The notes below the pieces were generated by a model. It had not been told where the DNA came from. It saw nothing but the letters and a program-made list of their open reading frames with translations, and made no database searches. The position numbers and the translations under genes were made by a program. 38,698 nucleotides of DNA, from positions 1-38,698 of the forward strand of contig JAISUG010000107.1 in the NCBI GenBank assembly GCA_031272185.1, written 5' to 3'. This document shows positions 8,403 through 16,773 of the stretch, in pieces. How positions within the stretch are numbered: the stretch's first letter is position 1; every line of letters begins with the position of its first letter. The stretch comes from Lachnospiraceae bacterium. Its GTDB lineage: Bacteria > Bacillota > Clostridia > Lachnospirales > Lachnospiraceae.

Positions 8403-9875
8403 TCACTCGACGGACGCCAGCTCAAGCACCTTCTGCTGGGAAAACTCTTCCCGCGCCAGTTCCCCCCGCACCCTGCCCTCGCCCAGCACCACGATGCGGT
8501 CGCTCATGCCCAGCAGCTCCTCCATGTCGGAGCTTATCATGATGATCGCCTTCCCCTCTTCCAGCAACCGGACCATCAGCTCATAGATTTCCGAACGGGC
8601 GCCCACGTCGATGCCCCGGGTCGGCTCGTCGAAAATCAGGATGTCCGACTGTGCGGCCAGCACTTTCGCCAACACCACCTTTTGCTGGTTGCCGCCGCTT
8701 AGGTTCCCCACCAGCTGCGCCACGGACGGCGTCTTTATCTTCAAGGCCTCCCTGTATCTGAGGGCCTGCTCCCTTTCATTCTTTTCGTTTACGAAAAACC
8801 GCGTCCCTGTGCGCCGCAGGTTCATCAGGGCCACGTTCCATTGGATGGTCATTTTCAAAAAGCAGCCTTCGCTTTTCCGGTCCTCGGGTATCAGCCCGAT
8901 GCTCCGGGAAACGGCATCTTTGGGGCTCTTTATCTCGACCTTGGCCCCCCTGACCAGTATGGTCCCGGTTTTGGCGGACGCCGCGCCGAAAATCACCTTT
9001 GCCAGCTCGGTGCGGCCCGAACCCACCAGCCCCCCCAAGCCCAGGATCTCGCCCCCGCGGACATACAGCGACACGTCTTTGTCCCCGTTCCCGGTCACGT
9101 TTTCCAGCTCCAGGGCCACCTCCCCGGGCGGCTTGGACGAACGGGGGTAGCTCAGCGACAGTTCACGGCCCACCATGTATTCGATCAGTTCTGTCTTGTT
9201 CGTCTCTTTCGTGTCAAGGGTGGTGATATACTTCCCGTCGCGCATCACCGTCACGCTGTCAGTGATCTCAAATATCTCGTCCAGGCGGTGGGATATGTAG
9301 ACCACGGTGATCCCGTCCGCCTTCAGCCGGCGGATGATGCCGAAAAGCATCTCCACCTCGTCCACGGTCAGCTGGGCGGTGGGCTCGTCCATCACCACGA
9401 TTTCCGCATCCTGGGAGACGGCTTTCACGATTTCCACCAGCTGCCTGTATGCAGGGGAAAGGTTGGCCACCGCCGTGCCCGGGTTCACCTTGATCCCGAG
9501 GTGTTCGAATGTCTGGGCCGCCATATGTTCCAGCGCCTTGTGGTTCACCAGCCTCCCGAACCGTTTCCCCAGGTATACATTTTCCGCAACGGAAAGGGAG
9601 GGGACCAGCGACCCCTCTTGGTACACCACCGCTATGCCGTTTTCCCTGGCCTGCAGCGTCGTGATATGCGGGAACACCTTGTCACCGACGCGGATCTCGC
9701 CCTCGTCATTGGTGACCGCCCCGGACAGCACCTTGATCAATGTGGATTTGCCGGCACCGTTCTCGCCGACCAATGCGCGGATTTCACCGGCCTTGATCTC
9801 GATGGAAACATGGTCCAGCGCCAGCACGCCGGGATATCGCTTCGTAATGTTCTTCATCGACAGGCTCTTGCCCAT
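8403..9875 (-). CDS. Ribose-type ABC transporter ATPase, two fused domains (importer 2)
   Basis: RbsA/MglA-type ATPase, 490 residues. The first domain has Walker A GENGAGKST, signature NLSPAYRQLVEI and Walker B VVMDEPTA; the second has the usual degenerate P-loop GLVGSGRTEL, signature LSGGNQQKV and Walker B LIFDEPTRGIDVG. All key residues expected for the family are present, unlike the ATPase of importer 1. The ATG at 9873-9875 was chosen because GGAGG lies seven bases upstream and the protein then starts as relatives do; the frame stays open upstream but that part overlaps a tandem repeat and looks non-coding. Confidence 0.92.
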   Translation of the reverse strand: MGKSLSMKNITKRYPGVLALDHVSIEIKAGEIRALVGENGAGKSTLIKVLSGAVTNDEGEIRVGDKVFPHITTLQARENGIAVVYQEGSLVPSLSVAENVYLGKRFGRLVNHKALEHMAAQTFEHLGIKVNPGTAVANLSPAYRQLVEIVKAVSQDAEIVVMDEPTAQLTVDEVEMLFGIIRRLKADGITVVYISHRLDEIFEITDSVTVMRDGKYITTLDTKETNKTELIEYMVGRELSLSYPRSSKPPGEVALELENVTGNGDKDVSLYVRGGEILGLGGLVGSGRTELAKVIFGAASAKTGTILVRGAKVEIKSPKDAVSRSIGLIPEDRKSEGCFLKMTIQWNVALMNLRRTGTRFFVNEKNEREQALRYREALKIKTPSVAQLVGNLSGGNQQKVVLAKVLAAQSDILIFDEPTRGIDVGARSEIYELMVRLLEEGKAIIMISSDMEELLGMSDRIVVLGEGRVRGELAREEFSQQKVLELASVE

Positions 9876-9907
9876 CCGCGCCCTCCATATGACCCGCGGC
9901 CACGCCG

Positions 9908-10043
9908 CCACCAAACCCCATGCAGCACCTGCCTCGTCCCGGCGGCCTCCCACGAGGATTACTGCCCCCGGGCTGCCACCGAACCCCATGCACGGCCTGC
10001 CCCGTCCCGGCGGCCTCCCATGAGGATTACTGCCCCCGGGCCG
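9908..10043. repeat. Tandem duplication, period 68 bp
   Basis: Two adjacent copies that differ at few positions: AACCCCATGCA at 9914 and 9982, and GAGGATTACTGCCCCCGGGC at 9954 and 10022. It is among the cleanest of the intergenic duplications in the window. Confidence 0.75.
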
Positions 10044-10152
10044 ATGGCACGCACAATGGTATCCCGGGGTACATTGCCGCCGCCGTCCCCCGGGACACCC
10101 ATTTTCATATCTGCATACCCATCCGCCACTTCACCGCATACAAGCGCTCACA

Positions 10153-10194
10153 TGGCACTTGGCACTTGGCACTTGGCACTTCGCACTTGGCACT
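10153..10194. repeat. Heptanucleotide microsatellite TGGCACT
   Basis: Six consecutive 7-bp units, five of them exact and one with a single change (TCGCACT), lie about 50 bp downstream of the binding-protein stop. Degenerate units continue to about 10230. Confidence 0.8.
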
Positions 10195-10242
10195 TGCCAC
10201 CAGCACTTAGCACATGGCGTTTGGCGCTCGGCGACCGGCCTA

Positions 10243-11421
10243 TCACTCACCGTATTCCACGATGAAGCTCTCTGCGGTGTCAACCGTGACGGGGAACGGC
10301 GTGAGCGAATACGCCGGGGGCACCGTCTCCCCGCTGCGCCACAGGTCGATGACCGCCGCGGGCATCCCGGCGAAATCAGACAATGCGCCGGTGGACACCG
10401 CGCCCCGCAGCACGCTTTCGTTGTTTTTGGATGCGATGATCAGTTCTGCGATGTCGGTGTTGCAGTCCACGCAGAATGCGCCCACCTTGGAGACGTCGGG
10501 AACCGCCGCCGCCGTCATGACCGCTTCGGAAGTCCCCTGGGCGATCACGCCGTTGTAACACAACCACAGGTTGATCTCGGGGTACTTCAGGATGATGTTT
10601 TCCGCAGCCTCCTGCCCCGCCTCGTATGTCCACGTCACGGTCTGCTTGTCCAGGATTTCCAATGTATACCCGGCCGCCGCGAAGATGTCTTTGGCATCGT
10701 CATAGGCGGTGCAGCGGTACGCCGCTTCCGTGGAGTCCTGGCAGGCGATAATGGCGCCGTAGATGGTCTCCGACGTGTCGAATGTCGCCTTCACCCACTC
10801 CAGGGCGGTATCCACCGCAACTATCCCCATGGCCTTCTCGTCGCCGGAAGACATGTAGCAGTCCTGTGTGGTGCAGTCCGTGGACAGCGTGAGCGTCAGC
10901 ACGCCCGCATCCTTCGCTTTCTGGATGGCGTCGGACAATGCGTCGTTTTCCACCGCCATGATCAGGAGCACGTTGCACCCCATGGTGACGAAGTTCTCAA
11001 CCTGCTCGATCTGGGTGGCGGCGTCGCCGTCGGCCGAGGCGATGTCGCACTTCCCGCCGTGGCTCTCGATATCCGATTTCACCGCGCCCGAGATGATCTG
11101 CATGATGTCATTGGCCGTGGTGGATGCGCAGAAACCCATATAGATGTCTTTCCACTCCAACCCGTTCCCTGCCGCGGCCTGTGCGACCGCTTGGGTCACC
11201 GCCTCTGTGGCGGCCTGGGTCGCCCCTTGGGTCACCGCCTCTATGGCGGCCTGGGTCGCCCCTTGGGTCGCCGCCTGCGTCGCAGCTTCAGTGGCGGCCT
11301 GTGTGGCCGCCGCAGTCGTCGCCGCGCCGCCCCCGGCAGAACCGCCGCCGCATGCCGAAAGGGCAAACGCCATCCCCAGCGCCAGCGCCGCCGCCAAAAC
11401 CTTACGTCCCATTTTTTTCAT
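10243..11421 (-). CDS. Sugar-binding lipoprotein of importer 2
   Basis: Substrate-binding protein of the LacI-like class, 392 residues, with lipoprotein signal and lipobox LSAC (Cys24). After Cys24 comes GGGSAGGG and a long low-complexity linker, roughly residues 33-75, made of ATQAATEA-like units rich in Ala, Thr and Gln, before the binding domain begins near WKDIYMGFCAS. The DNA of this linker is itself repetitive, which suggests expansion by slippage. Such linkers tether the domain to the membrane across the thick wall. GGAG sites precede the ATG. The gene lies upstream of the ATPase and permease of importer 2. The ligand is unknown, probably a glycoside or sugar given the operon. Confidence 0.9.
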   Translation of the reverse strand: MKKMGRKVLAAALALGMAFALSACGGGSAGGGAATTAAATQAATEAATQAATQGATQAAIEAVTQGATQAATEAVTQAVAQAAAGNGLEWKDIYMGFCASTTANDIMQIISGAVKSDIESHGGKCDIASADGDAATQIEQVENFVTMGCNVLLIMAVENDALSDAIQKAKDAGVLTLTLSTDCTTQDCYMSSGDEKAMGIVAVDTALEWVKATFDTSETIYGAIIACQDSTEAAYRCTAYDDAKDIFAAAGYTLEILDKQTVTWTYEAGQEAAENIILKYPEINLWLCYNGVIAQGTSEAVMTAAAVPDVSKVGAFCVDCNTDIAELIIASKNNESVLRGAVSTGALSDFAGMPAAVIDLWRSGETVPPAYSLTPFPVTVDTAESFIVEYGE

Positions 11422-11565
11422 TCTCCCTACTCCTTTTCGTTAGTCTTGCGTTTCTTGCCAGCCGGCGGGGCCGTTTCCGAATCCCGCAGGCGAAATACCC
11501 ACGTCCTGAAAACCAGGTCTAGTAGCGGAGCGATACATCGGCGTAGCCGGACTGCTGTCGCCACT

Positions 11566-11665
11566 TCAAGCCCCCGGCAGCCGGTTGGCCATCCGCACCT
11601 GCCCGGCGACGTTCGGCGCCGCTCCTGCTCCCCTACACCCCCAGCAGGCGGTTGGTCATCCGCAC
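11566..11665. repeat. Duplicated 3' end of the TIM-barrel gene, period 67 bp
   Basis: CGGTTGGYCATCCGCACC occurs at 11649, inside the last codons of the TIM-barrel gene (its TNRLL end), and again at 11582, downstream of its stop codon. The flanks are also alike. Confidence 0.65.
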
Positions 11666-12616
11666 CCAGCGGCCCAGCTGCTCCTGGGTGTCGGTGTCGG
11701 GGTTGAAATGGTGCCCCTCGTATTCGCTGGCGATGTAGCCTTTGTAGCCGCTCTCTTTGATGATGGGGATGAGTTTGTCGCAGGGCGTGGTGTGGTCCAC
11801 CTCGTCATCCCCCATATACCAGAATTTGCCATGTATGTACACCGTCACCGGCAGAAGCTCCCGCATCCACCCCAGGTTGGCCTTCCCGTTGCCGTAGGTG
11901 TGGAATACGTCCTTGATGAATGTCTTCTCGCCGTCGTTGTAGTCGCCGGCCAGGAGCGTATCCTCATCTGCGCCGTCCTGGTGGCGCCGGGCGATCTCAG
12001 CCACCTTTTCCGGCCTGCCACCGAAGTCCTCTATGGCCTGGGTGATATGGAATGCATGGGGTTTCTCCGCGAATATGGAAAAGTCCGGCACGACGCCCAG
12101 GTACCCGTCGCTCTCCCCCATGATGGAAAGGAGCTCTTTCCACACAGGGACTTCCGGGTTGTGCGGGTGGTGCATCTCTATCGCCAGGATCATGCCGAGC
12201 TTTTTGCAGTATGGGAGCATCTTCTTGTAGATGGCGGGCGAGATGGCGTGCTGGGTGCGCACCAAGGCAAACCCCATGCGCTTGGCGCAGATCATGTCGT
12301 TGAGCGTGAAATTGAATATCTCCTCCTCGCACAGGTCCCTGTCCGAGTGTATGCCCATGTCGATGTAGGCGCTGTAGCAGATGGGCTCCAGCCCATACTT
12401 TTCCAACAGCCCCGAAAAATACCCCATCCACTCCTCGGTGGGGTACGGGTACCCCGGCACCATCTGGGAAGCCACCAGCTCTATCCCGCTGTATCCCATC
12501 TCCTTGGCCTTGCGCAGTATCTCCTCAAGCGAAAGCTTCCTGGATGCGTATTCCCAGGAAAACGAGTACAATGTGAGGCACAGCTTTATGTCGCCGCCCC
12601 CTTTGCCCATGTCCAT
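11633..12616 (-). CDS. Probable C-glycoside deglycosidase alpha subunit (metal-dependent TIM barrel)
   Basis: Sugar-phosphate-isomerase/epimerase-like TIM barrel (AP_endonuc_2), 327 residues. Metal ligands are seen at Glu147 (LAIEMHHP), Asp178 (VVPDFSIF), His262 (YIHGKFWYM) and Glu298 (ASEYEGHH); a TQH motif at 121-123 may add a catalytic base. The gene directly follows the DUF6379 gene with a 34-bp gap. In the known C-glycoside deglycosidases (DgpB-DgpC, DfgA-DfgB, CarB-CarC) a protein of this fold pairs with a DUF6379 subunit and cleaves the C-C bond of a 3-oxo-C-glycoside. The role here follows from that pairing. The ATG at 12614-12616 has AAGGAG six bases upstream. An isomerase or 3-keto-O-glycoside lyase role is the main alternative. 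Confidence 0.82.
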   Translation of the reverse strand: MDMGKGGGDIKLCLTLYSFSWEYASRKLSLEEILRKAKEMGYSGIELVASQMVPGYPYPTEEWMGYFSGLLEKYGLEPICYSAYIDMGIHSDRDLCEEEIFNFTLNDMICAKRMGFALVRTQHAISPAIYKKMLPYCKKLGMILAIEMHHPHNPEVPVWKELLSIMGESDGYLGVVPDFSIFAEKPHAFHITQAIEDFGGRPEKVAEIARRHQDGADEDTLLAGDYNDGEKTFIKDVFHTYGNGKANLGWMRELLPVTVYIHGKFWYMGDDEVDHTTPCDKLIPIIKESGYKGYIASEYEGHHFNPDTDTQEQLGRWVRMTNRLLGV

Positions 12617-12650
12617 GGTGTTCTCCTTTTCATATGTTCGGCCGCCGCAC

Positions 12651-13073
12651 TCACCCTGCCGCCAGCACCCGCTCATCCGCGCTGTCCAGCACCATGTACG
12701 ACCCGAAATACCCCGTGTATGGGATCCGGTGCCGCATCTCCACCCGCACGTCGTGTCCGCCGCCTTGCAGGCCCCCGTCTTTCAGTACGAAGATGCGCGC
12801 CTCGTCCAATATGAACCAGTATTCCAGGTAGAGCTCAGGCAGCTGGGAAAGCAGGCACTCCTTGCCGTTGAGCTTGAAAATGATGTCGCCATCGGGCACC
12901 CTCCCACCGTCCACGTACACCGCAAAACTTTCGATGCAGCTTAGGAAAGTCCCCCTGTACGACGGGTAATAAACGCCGAATTCGTACCCTATGACGGCAT
13001 CGCCTGCCTTGATGTTCGCGATGTTGCCGCCCCCGCCCAGCAGGAGTTTGTTGTATGATTGGAACGCAGCCAT
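12651..13073 (-). CDS. DUF6379 protein, probable C-glycoside deglycosidase beta subunit
   Basis: Small beta-rich protein of 140 residues. The family pattern is visible: VIGYEFGVYYPSYRGTFLS near the start, IESFAVYVDGGRVPDGDI, then FKLNG, the aromatic WFILDEARIFVL, GLQGGGHDV and RIPYTGYFGSY. This matches, from memory, the C-glycoside deglycosidase beta-subunit family, whose known members form a complex with a TIM-barrel alpha subunit and close its active site. It is the first gene of the eleven-gene operon, as expected for a key function. The start at 13071-13073 has AGAGGGGG upstream; another ATG 14 codons earlier lacks a good site. The lineage of the call rests on motif recognition, not on a search. 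Confidence 0.83.
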   Translation of the reverse strand: MAAFQSYNKLLLGGGGNIANIKAGDAVIGYEFGVYYPSYRGTFLSCIESFAVYVDGGRVPDGDIIFKLNGKECLLSQLPELYLEYWFILDEARIFVLKDGGLQGGGHDVRVEMRHRIPYTGYFGSYMVLDSADERVLAAG

Positions 13074-13104
13074 CCCCCGGCCCCCTCTCTTGTGCAATAC
13101 CGTC

Positions 13105-13110
13105 ATTATA
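13105..13110 (-). promoter_or_regulatory. Candidate -10 box of the sugar operon
   Basis: Minus-strand TATAAT lies 32 bp upstream of the first operon gene. No good -35 box stands 16-18 bp upstream (best is TGTCTT), as expected for a promoter that needs an AraC-type activator. The divergent AraC gene next door is the natural candidate. Confidence 0.55.
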
Positions 13111-13166
13111 TACACATCCCGGCGAAAAAGACACCGAAAATATGGCTATTCCACCAAGGAAACTGT

Positions 13167-13180
13167 GGATATGATTATCC
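13167..13180. promoter_or_regulatory. Inverted repeat GGATA-N4-TATCC
   Basis: A perfect 5-bp inverted repeat in the divergent region, 57 bp upstream of the operon -10 box and just upstream of the AraC promoter. It is a candidate regulator site for either direction. Confidence 0.35.
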
Positions 13181-13197
13181 TTTTTGACAGATTGCCC

Positions 13198-13226
13198 TTG
13201 CAAATAGACAAATTTCATGCTATGAT
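13198..13226 (+). promoter_or_regulatory. Promoter of the AraC-GH39 gene
   Basis: TTGCAA (13198-13203), a 17-bp spacer and TATGAT (13221-13226) form a good housekeeping promoter. Transcription would start near 13233, giving a leader of about 165 bases. Confidence 0.6.
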
Positions 13227-13233
13227 TTTTGTC
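13207..13233. promoter_or_regulatory. Inverted repeat across the AraC gene -10 box
   Basis: GACAAA (13207-13212) and TTTGTC (13228-13233) flank 15 bp that include the -10 box, so a protein bound here would block this promoter. Possible autoregulation site. Confidence 0.35.
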
Positions 13234-13398
13234 TAAGCGACGCCCCGCGGGCGGCGGCAGGGTTGCCTGCATCAACCGCATGAATCTCCGGATATGGCGC
13301 CGCCGGTGCGTGCCCGCGCCGCCCCGTGTGCCTTCTGGCGGCAGGGGATTGCCTGACCAAGCTCCTGCCACATTGCGATAACGAAAGATGAGGGGAAC

Positions 13399-15825
13399 AT
13401 GAAGGAACTTATGCACACTGACAACAGCCTGGTGGATTTCGAGATATACGGCGACAGGCTGTGCCCCGCCCACACCCACGGGGACATAGAGATCCTGTAT
13501 GTGCTGGACGGGCGCACCACGCTCACCCTGGGCCACGCCACATACCCTCTGGCGGGCAACTCCTGCGTCATCATCAATTCCAACGAGGTGCATGGGATGG
13601 AGTCCGCAGGGGAGGTGCTGTTTGCCTGCGTCCATATCCGCTACCCTGAGCTGTGCCGCCGACTGGGCGTGGCCCAGATAGGCTTCGACTGCAACACCGC
13701 GCTGCTGCGGGACGCCCGCCACGCCAAACTCCAGGACCTGCTCATGCAGGTGTTCAACCAGTACGACGCGCGCCCCATGTACCGCGAGAACTTCTACCTG
13801 GAGGGCCTCTACCTCCACCTGGTGGACTACATCGCCAGATCATTCCGCATGGACCAGCCCCGCAAGCGGGACGGGGAACACGCCAGGGACGAGCGCCTGC
13901 GCGAGATCACCGACCTCATACATGCCGGATGCAAGACGCCGCTGACCCTGGGCGTGCTGGCCGAGAGCCTCTATCTCTCCGAGTCCTACCTGTCGAAATA
14001 CATCAAGCGCCATTTCGGCATGACATTTTCCGAATACCTGGGCGAGGTGCGTCTCGGCCGGGCCATAGACGACCTCAAGTCCGGGTCCAAATCCCTCACC
14101 AGGGTGGCCCTGGACAACGGGTTCCCCAACACCGCATCGTTTAACCGGGTCTTCCGGAAAAAGTTCGGCACCAACCCGTCAGGTTTCAAAAACACCCTGC
14201 GGGGGGACAGGGCACATGGGGACATGGCACAGGGGGACGGTGCGCCACCCGCCGCCGACAAAGGCCCCTCAAGCCCCAAGACCGACATCAGGCAGTACCT
14301 GCGCTCCATGTCGCCCACCCCCAGGTCCACCCCTGGCCAGGCGGTGCAGATCCGGGTGCCGTCCGACGCAAACCCCCGCCGCCCATTTGAGAGGGGCTGG
14401 GGCAGGATGTTCAACATGGGCGCCGCCATAGACTTGTTCAACTCCGACATCTGCGAACACATGGCAACCGTCAGGGAGGAACTGGGGTGCGAATACGTGC
14501 GTTTCTGGGACATCTACTCCCCGCTCATGCTCCTGGATGCGGGCATGCCCGGCAAGTCCCTGAACTTCACGAAAATGGACCGGCTCTTTGACATCCTGGC
14601 GTCACACGGCCTCAAGCCCTACATAGAGCTGGGGTTCAAGCCCAGGCAGGTCATCAGCTCCAACAAAATAGAACCCGGGTTCATCATCTTCGAGCCCAAG
14701 CCCATACTCTTTGCCACGCCCCAGGCCTACGGCGACTTCCTGCGGGCGTTCATTTCCCATTACGCCATACGCTACGGCAGGGGCGCGGTGGAAAACTGGT
14801 ATTTCGAGCAATGGTTCGACCCCAGGCAGATCCAGACCGAAGGCTACGGCGGCTATTTCAGCATGTTCGACGCCGCCCACAAGGCCCTGAAAGGCATCTC
14901 GCCCCACATCAGGCTGGGGGGCGGGGGCCTGTCGGTGGAAACCGACTATTACAGGGATTTCCTCAAGACCTGGCACTCCAGGCGGTGCCAGCCGGACTTC
15001 CTGGGCATCTACAGCTTCCCCTACACCACCATGCGCTTCGGCAAGATGCACCTAAGCCTCCAGGCCCAGGTGGACGAGCTGCGCAAAGGTGCCGTGGAGG
15101 CCGGTTTCCAGTCGCCCACGCTCCATGTCTCGGAATGGAACTTCGCCGCATCGGACCGGGACATGCTCCACGACAGCTGCTTCAAGGCCGCATATATCGT
15201 GAAAAACGTCCTGGAATCAATGGACCGGGTGGGCATGATGGGATACTGGACCGTATCGGACCTGAACGCCGAGTCCTCCGACACCAACTGCATCTTGAGC
15301 GGCAGCGGCGGGCTCATCTCGAAAGACGGCATCAAAAAGCCTTCCTACTACGCCTTCTGGTTCCTTTCGCGCATGGGCCGCTACCTCCTGTCCAATGACC
15401 CCGGCTGCGCGGTCACCACCGACGGTTTCGGGGATTTCTCCGTCCTCTGCCACAACTACCAGGCCCCGAACTTCAAATACTTCCTAAACCCCGGCAACGA
15501 GACGCCGCCGTCGGAGCACCACAGCCTCTTCGAGAGCTGTGCGCAGCTGGACCTCCAAGTCAGGATAGAGGGCGTCCGCAACGGCCGCTACATCGTCAAG
15601 ACCCACCGGGTCAACGAAGAAAGCGCCAGCATCCTGGACGAATGGTTACGCATGGACTGCATGGCGCATTTCAACAAAGACGAGATAGACTACCTGAAGC
15701 GCACCTGCGTCCCCAAGCTGTCCATCGAGACGGTGCACGTCACGAACCACGTGCTGGTGCTGGAGCCATCCCTGATGGTCCAGGAGATCCGCTACATCCA
15801 CGCCATCTACATAGCGCAGGGGTGA
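13399..15825 (+). CDS. AraC-family regulator fused to a GH39-like sugar-binding domain
   Basis: Transcription factor of 808 residues. Residues 1 to about 100 resemble an AraC cupin sensor (AHTHGDIEILYVLDGRTT, then SNEVHG). Residues about 167-266 are an AraC double helix-turn-helix (LAESLYLSESYLSKYIKRHF, then DNGFPNTASFNRVFRKKFG). From about 300 to the end it resembles glycoside hydrolase family 39. The GH39 nucleophile motif is kept (SEWN, Glu579), but the acid/base motif, normally WNEP, is WFDP at 472-475, so Glu is Asp474 and the preceding Asn is Phe. That suggests a binding rather than hydrolysing domain. No signal peptide or membrane segment, so it senses a cytoplasmic sugar. It is divergent from the sugar operon and is its likely activator. 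GAGGGG precedes the ATG. Confidence 0.88.
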   Translation: MKELMHTDNSLVDFEIYGDRLCPAHTHGDIEILYVLDGRTTLTLGHATYPLAGNSCVIINSNEVHGMESAGEVLFACVHIRYPELCRRLGVAQIGFDCNTALLRDARHAKLQDLLMQVFNQYDARPMYRENFYLEGLYLHLVDYIARSFRMDQPRKRDGEHARDERLREITDLIHAGCKTPLTLGVLAESLYLSESYLSKYIKRHFGMTFSEYLGEVRLGRAIDDLKSGSKSLTRVALDNGFPNTASFNRVFRKKFGTNPSGFKNTLRGDRAHGDMAQGDGAPPAADKGPSSPKTDIRQYLRSMSPTPRSTPGQAVQIRVPSDANPRRPFERGWGRMFNMGAAIDLFNSDICEHMATVREELGCEYVRFWDIYSPLMLLDAGMPGKSLNFTKMDRLFDILASHGLKPYIELGFKPRQVISSNKIEPGFIIFEPKPILFATPQAYGDFLRAFISHYAIRYGRGAVENWYFEQWFDPRQIQTEGYGGYFSMFDAAHKALKGISPHIRLGGGGLSVETDYYRDFLKTWHSRRCQPDFLGIYSFPYTTMRFGKMHLSLQAQVDELRKGAVEAGFQSPTLHVSEWNFAASDRDMLHDSCFKAAYIVKNVLESMDRVGMMGYWTVSDLNAESSDTNCILSGSGGLISKDGIKKPSYYAFWFLSRMGRYLLSNDPGCAVTTDGFGDFSVLCHNYQAPNFKYFLNPGNETPPSEHHSLFESCAQLDLQVRIEGVRNGRYIVKTHRVNEESASILDEWLRMDCMAHFNKDEIDYLKRTCVPKLSIETVHVTNHVLVLEPSLMVQEIRYIHAIYIAQG

Positions 15826-15979
15826 GGGTGGAGGGCGGCGCACGCACAGCCATGCACACGGGTTCCGGCCATGATTGCCCGCGGCGGTGAAAGGGATGCA
15901 GGGCCGCATGGGTGCAGCGCTTTGCGCACGCCGCCATCCGATGCGCCTGCCGCCCTTGACGCAGGCGGTGCTCACCAGG

Positions 15980-16639
15980 TCACCCGCCCACCAGCGCGAC
16001 TATCTGCTTCGCCAATGACACCACCCCGCCCAGGTCCTCTCCTTGCAGCAGCCCGGCATTGGTCAGCCGCCCCCCGATGCCGACGCCCGCGCAGCCGGCG
16101 TCCGTGAACGCCCTGCAGTTGCCCTCGTCGATGCCGCCCACCGCCAACAGGCGCACATGGTTCAGCGGCGAGCGGATGGCTTTGATGTACCCCGCGCCCA
16201 GCTCCCCTGCGGGGAACACCTTCACGAAATCCGCGCCCCACCTGTGTGCGGCCAGGATCTCCGTCGGCGTGGCCGCGCCGGGTATGGACAGCAGCCCCAT
16301 CTCCTTGGTCCGGCGTATGACCGCCTCGTTTGAGTCGGGCGAGACGATGAACTTCGCGCCCGCGCCCGCCGCCAGCTCCACCAGCGCGGTGGTGGTCACG
16401 GTGCCCGCGCCGATAGTCAGCCTCCCTGCGAACCCATCCGACAGCGACGACAGGATCCGCGCCAGCCCCCCATGGGATTCCGGATGCGCCTGGTCGAACG
16501 TGCACTCCAGGAACCTCACGCCGCCCCTAAAGAGCGCATCCGCCAGCCGGGCATAGTCCCGGTCGCGCAGCCCCCTGGCGATGGCTATCACTTTGTGCAT
16601 CTGCAGCTCTTTTGCTGTCTGTTCCACCACACCGCCCAT
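15980..16639 (-). CDS. KDPG/KHG aldolase family protein
   Basis: Class I aldolase of 219 residues, cleaving 2-keto-3-deoxy-6-phosphogluconate or a similar 2-keto-3-deoxy acid phosphate to pyruvate and an aldehyde. The Schiff-base lysine is Lys140 in ADFVKVFPAG, the general-base Glu is Glu45 in FLECTFD, and the family motifs GAGTVTTT and IPGAATPTE are present. It is the last gene downstream of the CocE-like hydrolase and ends convergently with the AraC-GH39 gene. No 2-keto-3-deoxy kinase or dehydratase is in the window, so the substrate route is unknown. A later ATG at codon 14 is an alternative start, but the first has AGGTGA upstream. No terminator is visible in the 154-bp convergent gap. 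Confidence 0.9.
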   Translation of the reverse strand: MGGVVEQTAKELQMHKVIAIARGLRDRDYARLADALFRGGVRFLECTFDQAHPESHGGLARILSSLSDGFAGRLTIGAGTVTTTALVELAAGAGAKFIVSPDSNEAVIRRTKEMGLLSIPGAATPTEILAAHRWGADFVKVFPAGELGAGYIKAIRSPLNHVRLLAVGGIDEGNCRAFTDAGCAGVGIGGRLTNAGLLQGEDLGGVVSLAKQIVALVGG

Positions 16640-16705
16640 GCCACTTTCACCTTACGTCCATCCGCCGCACTGCCCATGCCATCTTCAGCTTACGCCCATC
16701 TGCAA
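16635..16705. repeat. Duplication around the aldolase start, spacing 38 bp
   Basis: CCCATGCCA plus a related CTTACGYCCATC tail occurs at 16635, where it includes the aldolase start codon, and again at 16673 upstream of it. Translation could in principle be affected, but only the first copy is in frame. Confidence 0.45.
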
Positions 16706-16773
16706 CCCCTGCCGCGGGCATAGCCGGAAAGCGGCAGCTCCCTCCGCCGCCGGGGGCGGCAACATCTGCCCCC

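Larger units (their letters stand above)
9876..10242. other. Non-coding gap between ATPase and binding protein of importer 2
   Basis: This 367-bp gap inside the operon holds no gene that I can support. It is made of a two-copy tandem duplication (9908-10043), a heptanucleotide repeat (10153-10194) and the sequence between them. No terminator or promoter is clear. Confidence 0.55.
13074..13398. other. Divergent regulatory region between operon and AraC gene
   Basis: This 325-bp gap has no gene. Its left 160 bp are AT-rich and carry both promoters and two inverted repeats. The right part is GC-rich leader of the AraC gene and contains a degenerate duplication: GGCGGCAGGGTTGCCTG near 13252 and a similar GGCGGCAGGGGATTGCCTG near 13336. 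Confidence 0.65.
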